Shown piece after piece: positions 11,009 to 19,496 of a stretch of 64,000 bases of DNA (position 1 is its first letter; each line of letters begins with the position of its first letter). Where the stretch lies: contig CAKKRJ010000002.1 of NCBI GenBank assembly GCA_919902775.1, forward strand, positions 65,322 to 129,321, read 5' to 3'. Source of the stretch: Burkholderiaceae bacterium. Its GTDB lineage: Bacteria; Pseudomonadota; Gammaproteobacteria; Burkholderiales; Burkholderiaceae_C. Under the pieces are notes generated by a model, which was given only the letters and a program-made list of their open reading frames with translations, ran no database searches and was not told the DNA's origin. A program made the position numbers and the translations under genes.

Positions 11009-11890
11009 ATGAACACCATCACCCCACTTGACCCCGACCAGGTGGCGCACCTGCGCAGCTGGGAAGGCCGCAGCGAAACCCTTGACGATGACATCAGCGC
11101 CGCCCCTTTGCGCGGCCAAAGCGCGCTGCTCGACCGTGACGACGCCCGCCAAACCGCGGGCAGCGACGTGCCGCCCCTGTGGCATTGGCTGTACTTTTTG
11201 CCGCAAGCCCGGCAAAGCCAGATCGGACCCGACGGCCACCCCTTGCGCGGGGGCTTTTTGCCGCCCGTGCCGCTGCCGCGCCGCATGTGGGCCGGTGGCC
11301 GCTTGGAGTGGCAGACCGAGAACCCGCTGCGCGTGGGCGACGCCGCGCAAAAGCGCTCGCGCATTGCTTCGGTCAAGCACAAGTCAGGCCGCACGGGTGA
11401 TCTGCTGTTTGTCGAAGTGGCGCATGCCTTTCACAATGCCCAGGGCCTGTGCCTGACCGAAACGCACGACATCGTGTACCGCGCAGCGGCCGTGCCCGGC
11501 GCCGCCGAAGTGCCACCCACGGCGGCCGAGACCGGCGCGCCCTGGCAGCGCGAGTTTGTGCCCGACCCGGTGTCGCTGTTCCGCTACTCGGCGCTCACCT
11601 TCAACGGCCACCGCATCCACTACGACCGCAGCTATGTGACACATGTTGAAGGCTATCCCGGCCTGATCGTGCACGGCCCGCTGATCGCCACCTTGCTGGT
11701 GGACCTGGTGCGCCGGCAAGTGCCCGAGGCGCGCGTGGCCGCGTTCCAGTTCCGCGCCGTGCGCCCCACCTTTGACCTGCACCCCATGCGCCTGAACGGC
11801 CGCCCCTCGGCCGACGGCAAGACCATCGACCTGTGGTCCTGTGACCACGAAGGCTGGCTCACCATGCAGGCGCAAGCCACGCTGGCCTGA
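11009..11890 (+). CDS. ich: MaoC/FAS1-dehydratase-like protein, probable itaconyl-CoA (mesaconyl-CoA) hydratase
   Basis: This 293-residue protein starts at ATG 11009. Its N-terminal half is the FAS1-like dehydratase (MaoC N) type, with WHWLYFLP and GGFLPPVPLPRRMWAGG. The C-terminal half holds LTFNGHRIHYDRSYV, the hydratase-2 His/Asp region. This two-half layout is that of mesaconyl-C4-CoA and itaconyl-CoA hydratases. It is followed by an acyl-CoA dehydrogenase, a class III CoA-transferase, a PrpD-like protein and a CitE-like lyase, the gene content known for itaconate use in Pseudomonas. It would hydrate itaconyl-CoA to citramalyl-CoA. The family is clear; the substrate comes from context. 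Confidence 0.78.
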   Translation: MNTITPLDPDQVAHLRSWEGRSETLDDDISAAPLRGQSALLDRDDARQTAGSDVPPLWHWLYFLPQARQSQIGPDGHPLRGGFLPPVPLPRRMWAGGRLEWQTENPLRVGDAAQKRSRIASVKHKSGRTGDLLFVEVAHAFHNAQGLCLTETHDIVYRAAAVPGAAEVPPTAAETGAPWQREFVPDPVSLFRYSALTFNGHRIHYDRSYVTHVEGYPGLIVHGPLIATLLVDLVRRQVPEARVAAFQFRAVRPTFDLHPMRLNGRPSADGKTIDLWSCDHEGWLTMQAQATLA

Positions 11891-11956
11891 GCTTGCGCTG
11901 CGCGCACGCCTGCATTTTTCAGTAACCCGTTTTGATGGCCATCATCACCTACCACC

Positions 11957-13114
11957 ATGCACGCTCCTGACCCCTACCAAGACATCCGCGACGCGGTGCG
12001 CGCCCTCTGCGCCCAGTTCCCCGACGAGTACCACCGCAAGGTCGATGAAGCACGCGGTTACCCCGAAGCCTTTGTCGACGCACTGACCCAAGCCGGCTGG
12101 ATGGCCGCGCTGATTCCGCAGCAATACGGCGGCTCGGGCCTGTCCATGTCCGAGGCCTCGGTGATCATGGAAGAGATCAACCGCTCGGGCGGCAACTCGG
12201 GCGCATGCCACGGCCAGATGTACGTGATGAACGCCATCGTGCGCAGCGGCTCGCAGGCGCAGAAAGACCTGTACCTGCCGCAGATCGCCAGCGGCCAGTT
12301 GCGCATCCAGTCCATGGGCGTGACCGAGCCGACCACCGGCAGCGACACCACCCAGCTCAAGACCAGCGCTGTCAAGAAAGACGGGCGCTGGGTCATCAAC
12401 GGCCAAAAGGTCTGGATCTCGCGCATCCAGCACAGCGACCTGATGATCCTGTTGGCACGCACCACGCCGGCGGACCAGGTGAAGAAACGCTCCGAAGGCC
12501 TGTCGTGCTTTTTGATTGATTTGAAGGCGGCGATTGGCAACGGCCTCACCGTGCGCCCGATCTTGAACATGGTGAACCACGAGACCAACGAGCTGTTTTT
12601 TGACAACCTCGAAATTCCTGAAGACGCGCTGCTGGGCGAAGAGGGCAAGGGCTTCAAGACCCTGCTTGACGGCCTCAATGCCGAGCGCACTTTGATTGCT
12701 GCCGAGTGCATTGGCGACGGCTACTGGTTCATTGAACGTGCGCGCCAATACGCCAGCCAACGCGTGGTGTTTGGCCGCCCCATCGGCCAGAACCAGGGCG
12801 TGCAGTTCCCGATTGCCGACGCCTTCATCGAACTCGAAGCGGCCAATCTGATGCGCTGGAAAGCCTGCGAAAAAATCGACGCGCACCAGAACGCCGGTGC
12901 CGAAGCCAATATGGCCAAGTACCTCGCGGCCAAGGCCAGCTGGGAGGCGGCCAACGTCTGCCTGCAAACGCACGGCGGCTTTGGCTTTGCCTGCGAATAC
13001 GACATCGAGCGCAAGTTCCGCGAAACCCGCCTGTACCAGGTGGCGCCGATCTCGACCAACATGATCTTCAGCTACGTGGCCGAGCACATCCTCGGTCTGC
13101 CGCGCTCGTTTTGA
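11957..13114 (+). CDS. acyl-CoA dehydrogenase of the itaconate-type cluster
   Basis: This 385-residue protein carries MGVTEPTTGSDTTQLKT, KVWISRIQHSDLM and THGGFGFACEYDIERKFRE. The usual C-terminal YEGT motif is changed (YQVAPIS), so the catalytic Glu is not there. The chain instead has Glu243 in LNAERTLIA, the position used by isovaleryl- and long-chain acyl-CoA dehydrogenases. An acyl-CoA dehydrogenase of unsettled role also occurs in the Pseudomonas itaconate cluster. It is followed one base later by the CoA-transferase gene. Confidence 0.88.
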   Translation: MHAPDPYQDIRDAVRALCAQFPDEYHRKVDEARGYPEAFVDALTQAGWMAALIPQQYGGSGLSMSEASVIMEEINRSGGNSGACHGQMYVMNAIVRSGSQAQKDLYLPQIASGQLRIQSMGVTEPTTGSDTTQLKTSAVKKDGRWVINGQKVWISRIQHSDLMILLARTTPADQVKKRSEGLSCFLIDLKAAIGNGLTVRPILNMVNHETNELFFDNLEIPEDALLGEEGKGFKTLLDGLNAERTLIAAECIGDGYWFIERARQYASQRVVFGRPIGQNQGVQFPIADAFIELEAANLMRWKACEKIDAHQNAGAEANMAKYLAAKASWEAANVCLQTHGGFGFACEYDIERKFRETRLYQVAPISTNMIFSYVAEHILGLPRSF

Positions 13115-13115
13115 C

Positions 13116-14303
13116 ATGACCGCGCCAAGACCCCTGGACGGCATCACCGTCGTTTCACTTGAACACGCGATTGCTGCGCCGTTCTGCACCCGCCAATTGG
13201 CCGATCTGGGCGCACGCGTCATCAAGGTCGAGCGTCCTGGCGCGGGCGATTTTGCGCGGGCCTACGACACGCGGGTGCGCGGGCAGGCCTCGCACTTTGT
13301 GTGGACCAACCGCTCCAAAGAAAGCCTCACGCTCGACCTGAAGCAGCCCGAAGCCATGGCCGTGTTGCGCGATTTGCTGAAAGACGCCGACGTGTTGGTG
13401 CAAAACCTCGCCCCCGGTGCAGCGGCGCGCATGGGCCTGTCGTTCGAGGCGCTCAGCGCCACCCATCCCCAGCTCATCGTTTGCGACATTTCGGGTTATG
13501 GCGAAGACGGGCCGTACCGCGACAAGAAGGCCTACGACCTGCTGATCCAGAGCGAGGCGGGCCTGTTGTCGATCACCGGCACGCCCGATGCGCCGTCCAA
13601 GGCCGGCAACTCGATGGCCGACATCGCGGCGGGCATGTACGCCTACACCAACATCCTGTCGGCGCTGCTTTTGCGCGGCAAGACCGGCCAGGGCAGCCAC
13701 ATCGACGTGTCCATGCTCGAAGCGTTGGGCGAGTGGATGGGCTACCCGCTGTACTACGCCTTTGAAGGCGCTGCGCCGCCACCGCGCACGGCGGCGTCGC
13801 ACGCCAGCATCTACCCCTATGGCCCGTTTGCGGCGGGCGATGGGGGCACGGTGATGTTGGGCCTGCAAAACGAGCGCGAGTGGAAGGTGTTTTGCGACGT
13901 GGTGCTGGGCGAAGCGGCCCTGGCCACCGATGCGCGTTTTCACACCAACGCCCTGCGCAACGCCCACCGTGCCGAACTGCAGCAACTGATCTTGGGCGTG
14001 TTTTTGGGCATGACCACAACCGAGGTCGAAGCGCGGCTGGACCAGGCGCAAATCGCCAACGCCCGCATGAACGACATGGCCGGGGTTTGGGCGCACCCGC
14101 AGCTCAAGGCCCGTCAGCGCTGGCAGACCGTGGGTTCGCCTGCAGGTGACATTCCGGCGCTGCTGCCACCCGGGCGCAACAACCGTTACGACTACCGCAT
14201 GGACGCCGTGCCCGCCGTGGGCGAGCACACCGAGGCCATCTTGCGCGCACTGGGCCTGGACGACGCGGCGGTGCAAGCGCTGCGCAACAAGCAGGCCATC
14301 TGA
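13116..14303 (+). CDS. ict: class III (CaiB/BaiF) CoA-transferase, probable itaconate CoA-transferase
   Basis: This 395-residue protein has the family's opening (LDGITVVSLEHAIAAPFCTR), the RVIKVERPGAGDFAR motif, CDISGYGEDGPYRDKKAYD with the catalytic Asp region, and LLIQSEAGLLSITGTP. Class III enzymes move CoA between carboxylates through an aspartyl-CoA intermediate. It lies between the dehydrogenase and the PrpD-like gene of the itaconate-type set, so succinyl-CoA:itaconate CoA transfer is the likely reaction. The family is certain; the acceptor is inferred. Confidence 0.82.
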   Translation: MTAPRPLDGITVVSLEHAIAAPFCTRQLADLGARVIKVERPGAGDFARAYDTRVRGQASHFVWTNRSKESLTLDLKQPEAMAVLRDLLKDADVLVQNLAPGAAARMGLSFEALSATHPQLIVCDISGYGEDGPYRDKKAYDLLIQSEAGLLSITGTPDAPSKAGNSMADIAAGMYAYTNILSALLLRGKTGQGSHIDVSMLEALGEWMGYPLYYAFEGAAPPPRTAASHASIYPYGPFAAGDGGTVMLGLQNEREWKVFCDVVLGEAALATDARFHTNALRNAHRAELQQLILGVFLGMTTTEVEARLDQAQIANARMNDMAGVWAHPQLKARQRWQTVGSPAGDIPALLPPGRNNRYDYRMDAVPAVGEHTEAILRALGLDDAAVQALRNKQAI

Positions 14304-14323
14304 GACAGAACACAAGGACCGCC

Positions 14324-15688
14324 ATGACCCACAATGCCCCATCGCACACCGCCCAACTCGCTGCCTTCGCCTCCGGGCTGCGGTTTGACGACATCCCCGA
14401 GCCCGTGGTGCGCAAGATCGAAGACCTGCTGGTCGATTGGTTCGGCTCGGCTGTGGCCGGGCATGGCACGCGCCCGGTGGAGAGCATCACCCGCTTTGCG
14501 CGCGCGATGGGGCCAAGCGAAGGCCCGTCGGAAGTCATCATCAACGGCGCACGCACCACGCCGTACCTGGCCGCCATGGCCAATGCGGCCGCGTCGCATG
14601 TGGCCGAGCAAGACGACGTGCACAACGGCTCGGTGTTCCACCCGGCCACGGTGGTGTTCCCGCCGGCGGTGGCGGTGGCGCAGGCGCTGGGTGCCAGTGG
14701 CCAACAGTTGCTGGCCGCATCGGTGGTGGGCTACGAAGTGGGCATCCGCGTGGGTGAGTTTTTGGGGCGCTCGCACTACCGCGTGTTCCACACCACCGGC
14801 ACCGCTGGCACGCTGGCGGCGGCCGCCGCCGTGGGCCATTTGCTGGGCCTGAACGCGCAGCAGATGCAACACGCCCTGGGTTCGGCCGGCACGCAGTCGG
14901 CGGGCTTGTGGGAGTTTTTGCGCACAGCGGCCGACAGCAAGCAGCTGCACACCGCGCACGCCGCTGCGGCCGGTCTGATGTCGGCCTACCTGGCCCAAGA
15001 CGGTTTCACCGGCGCGGCCGAGATTCTGGAAGGCCCGCAGGGCATGGCCGCTGGCATGTCGAGCGACGCCGACGCTAGCCGCTTGGTGGATGGCCTGGGC
15101 ACGCGCTGGGCCACGGCCGAAACCTCATTCAAATACCACGCCAGCTGCCGCCACACGCACCCGGCGGCCGACGCGCTGCTGCACGTGATGCAGACCCACA
15201 GCCTGCAGCTTGGCGACCTGGCCAAGGTCGTCACGCATGTGCACCAAGGCGCCATTGACGTGCTGGGCCCGGTGCTGCAACCGAGCACGGTGCACCAGAG
15301 CAAGTTTTCCATGGGCACGGTGTTGGCGCTGGTGGCGCAGCACGGCCACGCGGGCCTGACCGAGTTCGAGCGCGACTTTTTGAGCGTGCCCACCCAGGCC
15401 CTGCGCGACAAGGTGGAGATGGTGCTCGACGCCGAAGTCGACGGGGCCTACCCCAAGCGCTGGATCGGCAAGGTCACCGTGACCACCACCGACGGCCGCG
15501 TGCTGCACGGTCGCGTGGACGAGCCCAAAGGCGACCCGGGCAACACCCTCTCGCGCCAGGAAATCACCGACAAAGCCCTGCGCCTGGCCGCTTTCAGCGG
15601 GGGCGCAAAACCTGAGGCCATGGGCCGCGCGGTGGATGCGCTCTGGCAAGTGGCCAGCTGGCCCAAGGTTGGCGCGCTGCTGTCATGA
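14324..15688 (+). CDS. MmgE/PrpD family protein
   Basis: This 454-residue protein belongs to the family that includes 2-methylcitrate dehydratase (PrpD) and cis-aconitate decarboxylase. It shows WFGSAVAGHGTRP, AAASHVAEQDDVHNGSVFHP and TSFKYHASCRHTHPAADAL, with the conserved Lys/His of the active site (KYHASCRHTHP). In Pseudomonas a PrpD-like gene also sits with the itaconate genes, though its role there is not settled to my knowledge. It could act on an itaconate isomer or precursor. Its stop overlaps the next start through ATGA. Confidence 0.85.
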   Translation: MTHNAPSHTAQLAAFASGLRFDDIPEPVVRKIEDLLVDWFGSAVAGHGTRPVESITRFARAMGPSEGPSEVIINGARTTPYLAAMANAAASHVAEQDDVHNGSVFHPATVVFPPAVAVAQALGASGQQLLAASVVGYEVGIRVGEFLGRSHYRVFHTTGTAGTLAAAAAVGHLLGLNAQQMQHALGSAGTQSAGLWEFLRTAADSKQLHTAHAAAAGLMSAYLAQDGFTGAAEILEGPQGMAAGMSSDADASRLVDGLGTRWATAETSFKYHASCRHTHPAADALLHVMQTHSLQLGDLAKVVTHVHQGAIDVLGPVLQPSTVHQSKFSMGTVLALVAQHGHAGLTEFERDFLSVPTQALRDKVEMVLDAEVDGAYPKRWIGKVTVTTTDGRVLHGRVDEPKGDPGNTLSRQEITDKALRLAAFSGGAKPEAMGRAVDALWQVASWPKVGALLS

Positions 15689-16518
15689 CGCGGCCTGTGC
15701 TTTCTCGGGCGCGCAGCTTTTTGTTCGTGCCGGGGCACCGGCCAGAGCGCTTTGCCAAGGCCTTGGCCAGCGGCGCCGACGCGGTGATCGTGGACCTGGA
15801 AGACGCCGTGCCGCTGGATGCCAAAGACGCGGCGCGTGCCGCACTGGCGGCGGCCTGGCCGGACTTTGACGCGGCCCAACGCGCACGCTTGCTGGTGCGC
15901 GTCAACCCCGCAGGCACCCCTTGGCATGAGGCCGACTTGGCCGCTTTAGGCGACTTGCCCGGCTTGGGCGCGCTCATGCTGCCCAAGGCCGAAACCGCGC
16001 AGCAGATTGCGCGTGCATTTCACACCTGCGGCGTGCCGGTGCTGCCCTTGATCGAAAGCGCCGAAGGCGTGGGGCAGATGGACGCCATCGCCCGTGCAGC
16101 GGGTGTGCTGCGTCTGGGCTTGGGGCACATCGACCTGCAGGCCGATCTGGGCATGCGCTGCGGACCCGACGAAGCAGAACTCGCGCCCATCCGGCTGGCC
16201 ATGGTCGTGGCCTCGCGCCGCGCAGGCCTGGTGGCCCCGGTCGACGGTGTGACCACCGCCACGACCGACGCGCAAGTGCTGGCGCAAGACGCACAGCGCA
16301 GCCGCCGTTTTGGCTTTGGCGCCAAGCTGTGCATCCACCCCGCGCAGGTGGTGGGCGTACACCAGGCCCTGGCCCCTACGGAGGCTGAATGCGCCTGGGC
16401 CGAACGCGTGCTGGCCGCAGAAGGGCAGGCCCGTGGCGGCGCCTTCAGCGTGGACGGCAAGATGGTCGATGCGCCCGTGCTGCTGCTGGCGCGGCAGATT
16501 CTCCAGACTTCGCGCTGA
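15685..16518 (+). CDS. ccl: CitE-like lyase, probable (S)-citramalyl-CoA lyase
   Basis: This 277-residue TIM-barrel protein is of the HpcH/HpaI-CitE family. It shows RSFLFVPGHRPERFAKAL, VIVDLEDAVPLDAK, LLVRVNPAGTP, MLPKAE, LPLIESAEGV and the C-terminal GFGAKLCIHPAQV. The Mg-binding Glu/Asp and substrate Arg regions are all present. At the end of the set it would split citramalyl-CoA to acetyl-CoA and pyruvate. Start and preceding stop overlap (ATGA), showing tight coupling with the PrpD-like gene. Malyl-CoA or another CoA ester is an alternative substrate. Confidence 0.82.
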   Translation: MTRPVLSRARSFLFVPGHRPERFAKALASGADAVIVDLEDAVPLDAKDAARAALAAAWPDFDAAQRARLLVRVNPAGTPWHEADLAALGDLPGLGALMLPKAETAQQIARAFHTCGVPVLPLIESAEGVGQMDAIARAAGVLRLGLGHIDLQADLGMRCGPDEAELAPIRLAMVVASRRAGLVAPVDGVTTATTDAQVLAQDAQRSRRFGFGAKLCIHPAQVVGVHQALAPTEAECAWAERVLAAEGQARGGAFSVDGKMVDAPVLLLARQILQTSR

Positions 16519-16533
16519 CGGCGAAAGACCGGC

Positions 16534-16625
16534 CATTCGCGCGCAGGGGCGCGCTCCCACAAGGGAGTCGTTCGTGCTCCCACAAGGTTCGGTGGTTTTT
16601 GTAGGAGGTCGCCCCTGCGACCGAA
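16534..16625 (+). repeat. two-hairpin REP-like element, copy 4 (expanded)
   Basis: Follows the CitE-like gene. The right hairpin reads GGTCGCCCCTGCGACC, with a compensated pair change against the other copies. The left half is longer because CTCCCACAAGG occurs twice, separated by 12 bases, an internal duplication seen in no other copy. Confidence 0.82.
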
Positions 16626-16683
16626 GGCCTGTTCTTCCACAGTAAAAATTGGCTTTATGCTTGGAAGCCCAAGGACGTGTCAC

Positions 16684-17895
16684 ATGCAAAACCACAAAAC
16701 CTGGCAGATGAATGACCGCCAACACGCTTTGCTGGCCGTGCTCTGCACAGGGGTGGCCATGGCATTGAGCGCTTGTGGCGGGGGCGGCAGTGTCAGCGCA
16801 GATGTTTCTGACAGTGCATTTCCAAACGTGGCCACGTACACCACCCTGGATTTGAATGCCCCGGTCAATTACGCAGCGCCCAGTCTGTTGGCCCACTACG
16901 ATGCCAGCCTGCTGGCCACGCGCAACCAAACGGTCGCCAACATCACAACAGACAAAGGCGCCACACTGGGGCGCGTGCTGTTCAACGATGTGCGTTTGAG
17001 CATCAACGACACAAAGTCTTGTGCCTCCTGCCACGTCCAAAGCCAAGGCTTTGTCGACCAGAACCAATTCAGCACCGGTTTTGCAGGCGGGCTCACCACG
17101 GCACACGCCATGCGTTTGGGCAACGTGGCCTTCTACCAAGGCAACAGCATGTTTTGGGACAAACGCGCCAGCAGTCTGGAAATCCAAGCGACCGAGCCCA
17201 TCCAAAACGCGACAGAGATGGGCTTTGACGCGGCGCACGGCGGCTTGAACGCACTCATCACCAAGATGCAAGGCTTGCCCTATTACCCAGAGCTGTTCAC
17301 ATGGGCCTATGGGGACGCCGCCATCACGACGACAAGAATTCAAAACGCGCTGGCGCAATTTCAGCGCAGTATGGTCTCGGCCAACAGCCAATGGGACCGC
17401 GCTTATGCGGTGATCTACGCGGCCAACGGCAGTGCCAACACGCCGCAAAACTTTGGGCGTTCGTTGGCGGGACCGAACATACCGGCAGCGGACCGATTCT
17501 CGGCATCGCAAGACAACGGGCGCGAACTGTTCATGCGAGGCCGGCCCGAAGGCAAGGGCTGCGCAGGCTGTCACCAACCGCCCACATTCGCGCTGGACCC
17601 CAACTCAAGAAGCAATGGCCTTGACCTGAATGAAACCGTGGTCTTCAAATCACCGTCACTCAAAAACGTCGCACTGTCGGGGCGCTTCATGCACGATGGC
17701 CGTTTCAGCACCCTGAGCGAAGTGCTGAACCACTACGCCACGGGTGTGAAAGATGGCACGGCACGCGATAACCGTTTGCCAGTGGGTGGCATCGCCATGA
17801 CCGCCCAAGAGCAAGCCGACATCGTCGCCTTCTTGCAAACACTGACCGACACCACACTCAACACCGACGCCCGCTTTGGCAACCCTTTCAGGTGA
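16684..17895 (+). CDS. di-heme cytochrome-c peroxidase family lipoprotein
   Basis: This protein of about 403 residues has two CXXCH haem c sites, CASCH at Cys113 and CAGCH at Cys293. The c-type peroxidase/MauG motif RFMHDGRFSTLSEVLNHY lies near the C-terminus. The N-terminus has a hydrophobic stretch ending in LSAC, followed by Gly residues, a lipobox that would anchor the mature protein at Cys in the outer or inner membrane. ATG 16684 is preceded by AAGGA; ATG 16657 and 16708 are alternatives. It would reduce peroxide or oxidise a partner in the periplasm. Its link to the neighbouring acyl-CoA genes is unclear. Confidence 0.88.
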   Translation: MQNHKTWQMNDRQHALLAVLCTGVAMALSACGGGGSVSADVSDSAFPNVATYTTLDLNAPVNYAAPSLLAHYDASLLATRNQTVANITTDKGATLGRVLFNDVRLSINDTKSCASCHVQSQGFVDQNQFSTGFAGGLTTAHAMRLGNVAFYQGNSMFWDKRASSLEIQATEPIQNATEMGFDAAHGGLNALITKMQGLPYYPELFTWAYGDAAITTTRIQNALAQFQRSMVSANSQWDRAYAVIYAANGSANTPQNFGRSLAGPNIPAADRFSASQDNGRELFMRGRPEGKGCAGCHQPPTFALDPNSRSNGLDLNETVVFKSPSLKNVALSGRFMHDGRFSTLSEVLNHYATGVKDGTARDNRLPVGGIAMTAQEQADIVAFLQTLTDTTLNTDARFGNPFR

Positions 17896-18011
17896 TGAAG
17901 GGGAGGGCATCGCGAAGCTCAATACCAGTGATGGGCCTGCGGCGTCATGTCGGCAGGCCAGCGCTGTCACGCTGCGCAGGACAGGTCACCACCGGCTGGC
18001 ACAATGCCCCC

Positions 18012-18920
18012 ATGTCTGTTCATTTTGATCTGGTGGATTTGCGCCTGATGGTGCGGGTGGCCGAAGCCAACAGCCTCACCAAAGGGGCCGAGGCCTCGCA
18101 CATCTCGCTGCCTGCGGCCAGCACGCGCATCAAGAACCTCGAAGAAAGCATCGGTGCCAAGCTGCTGTACCGCCACAGCCAGGGCGTCACGCTGACCCCG
18201 CCGGGCCAGGCCTTTGTGCACCGGGCGCGGCTGGTGCTGGGGCAGATCGAACACCTGCGTGGCGACCTGCAGGAATACGCGTGCGGCATCAAGGGCCACT
18301 TGCGTGTGTACGCCAACACCACGTCGCTGGGCGAGTTTTTGCCCGAGGTGCTCAAGCGCTACCTGGCCACGCACCCGGATGTGAACATCGACCTGCAGGA
18401 AAAGCTCTCCAACGAAATCGTGCGCGCCGTGATCGACGGCAAGACCGACATCGGCATCGTGGCCGGATCGGTGCGCACCGAAAGCCTGCAGACCTTGCCC
18501 TACCGCTCGGACAGCCTGGTGCTGGTGGTGCCCGAGCAGCACCCCGTGGCCGATCTGCCCAGCATGCCACTCATTGACGCGTTGGAGTTTGACCATGTGG
18601 GCCTGCACGAAGCCAGCGCACTGCACGCCTTCTTGAACCGCGAATGCGAGCTGCTGAACAAGCCGCTCAAGGTGCGCATCCAGGTCGGCAGTTTTGAGTC
18701 GGCCTGCCGCATGATTGAAGCGGGTGTGGGCGTGGGCGTGCTGCCCGAGTCGGCCGCCCGCCGTCACGCCCGCAGCATGGCCATCCGCCTGGTGCCGCTG
18801 TCTGATGCGTGGGCCTTGCGCGCGATGCAGATCTGCGTGCGCAGCCTCGATGAGCTGCCCAGTTTTGCACGCGACCTGATTGATTTGTTGTCAGAGGATG
18901 CGCGGTTGGCGACGGCTTGA
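18012..18920 (+). CDS. LysR-family transcriptional regulator
   Basis: This 302-residue regulator has the LysR winged helix at residues 5-64 (FDLVDLRLMVRVAEANSLTK, then AASTRIKNLEESIGAKLL). The effector-binding domain covers about residues 90-295. A LysR regulator controls itaconate genes in Pseudomonas, and this gene lies a short way downstream of the itaconate-type set on the same strand, with only the peroxidase gene between. It is therefore a candidate for that role, but no operator was recognised. Confidence 0.9.
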   Translation: MSVHFDLVDLRLMVRVAEANSLTKGAEASHISLPAASTRIKNLEESIGAKLLYRHSQGVTLTPPGQAFVHRARLVLGQIEHLRGDLQEYACGIKGHLRVYANTTSLGEFLPEVLKRYLATHPDVNIDLQEKLSNEIVRAVIDGKTDIGIVAGSVRTESLQTLPYRSDSLVLVVPEQHPVADLPSMPLIDALEFDHVGLHEASALHAFLNRECELLNKPLKVRIQVGSFESACRMIEAGVGVGVLPESAARRHARSMAIRLVPLSDAWALRAMQICVRSLDELPSFARDLIDLLSEDARLATA

Positions 18921-19140
18921 GCAGCACTGCGCGTGCTGACGTGGTGGCTTGCGTTTTTTGAGGTCAGTTTGGAGAGGGCGATGTCTGAAAGAGGCTGAGA
19001 GCAGACAATCGCTGCTAGCATGTAACCGGGCCTAGCCGCCCGATAGCCGACATCAGTCGGACTAAACGCACGTAGACGTTTGCTCGTTGAAATATGACCG
19101 CACGGTGGTAACGTAACGAACCAAAGCAGGGAGCTCTCAC

Positions 19141-19407
19141 ATGACACCCGTAGAGGGAGCCACGATCCTTCAAAAATTCAGTGAAACGGTCAAAGACCTA
19201 CCGGCGTGGATTTTTTCCGCTTTTGCAACGACCGCTGCGGTTTTGCTCTTCGTCCCGCCTGTCAACACGGAGCTGCCGAAGGAATATCGCCCATGGCTCG
19301 TCATCAGTCTCGTTCTATTCGGCGTTCTAGCCATATTCAAGTGGGCCATAGTCGTATTAAGGGCTTGGAGGGCATTCCAGGCTCTTAAGTCCGGCATGTT
19401 CACATGA
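19141..19407 (+). CDS. small two-helix membrane protein, unknown
   Basis: This 88-residue protein starts at ATG 19141, after GGGAGC. Two hydrophobic stretches, about residues 22-42 (AWIFSAFATTAAVLLFVPP) and 51-72 (WLVISLVLFGVLAIFKWAIV), suggest two membrane helices joined by a short loop. I do not recognise it; the layout recalls the N-terminus of superinfection-exclusion-B-like proteins, but that is only an impression. Codon and base use are richer in A/T than the left flank. The larger membrane gene 19497 follows on the same strand. Confidence 0.55.
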   Translation: MTPVEGATILQKFSETVKDLPAWIFSAFATTAAVLLFVPPVNTELPKEYRPWLVISLVLFGVLAIFKWAIVVLRAWRAFQALKSGMFT

Positions 19408-19496
19408 AGAACTTTGAAAACATTCAATACCAAAAGCCCGGCTTCAAGGTGGTTATACCCAAGTGATCAACCTCTGCAATTGATGAGAATAACTTA

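Noticed and set aside
8371..11394. 1007-codon open frame on the minus strand
   Set aside because: It runs antisense to the Bug, ligase and hydratase genes, which have clear family motifs. Its translation is rich in His, Arg, Gln and Gly, typical of the antisense frame of high-GC genes.
18921..19140. possible attachment site or tRNA remnant at the left edge of the accessory stretch
   Set aside because: No cloverleaf, CCA end, integrase gene or matching direct repeat at the right edge was found.
19141..19407. assignment as a superinfection exclusion protein
   Set aside because: The likeness is limited to two helices and loop length; without a homology search it would be a guess.
19404..19466. 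20-residue frame overlapping the stop of the small membrane gene by ATGA
   Set aside because: It could be a coupled leader or tail peptide, but it is too short and has no second line of support.
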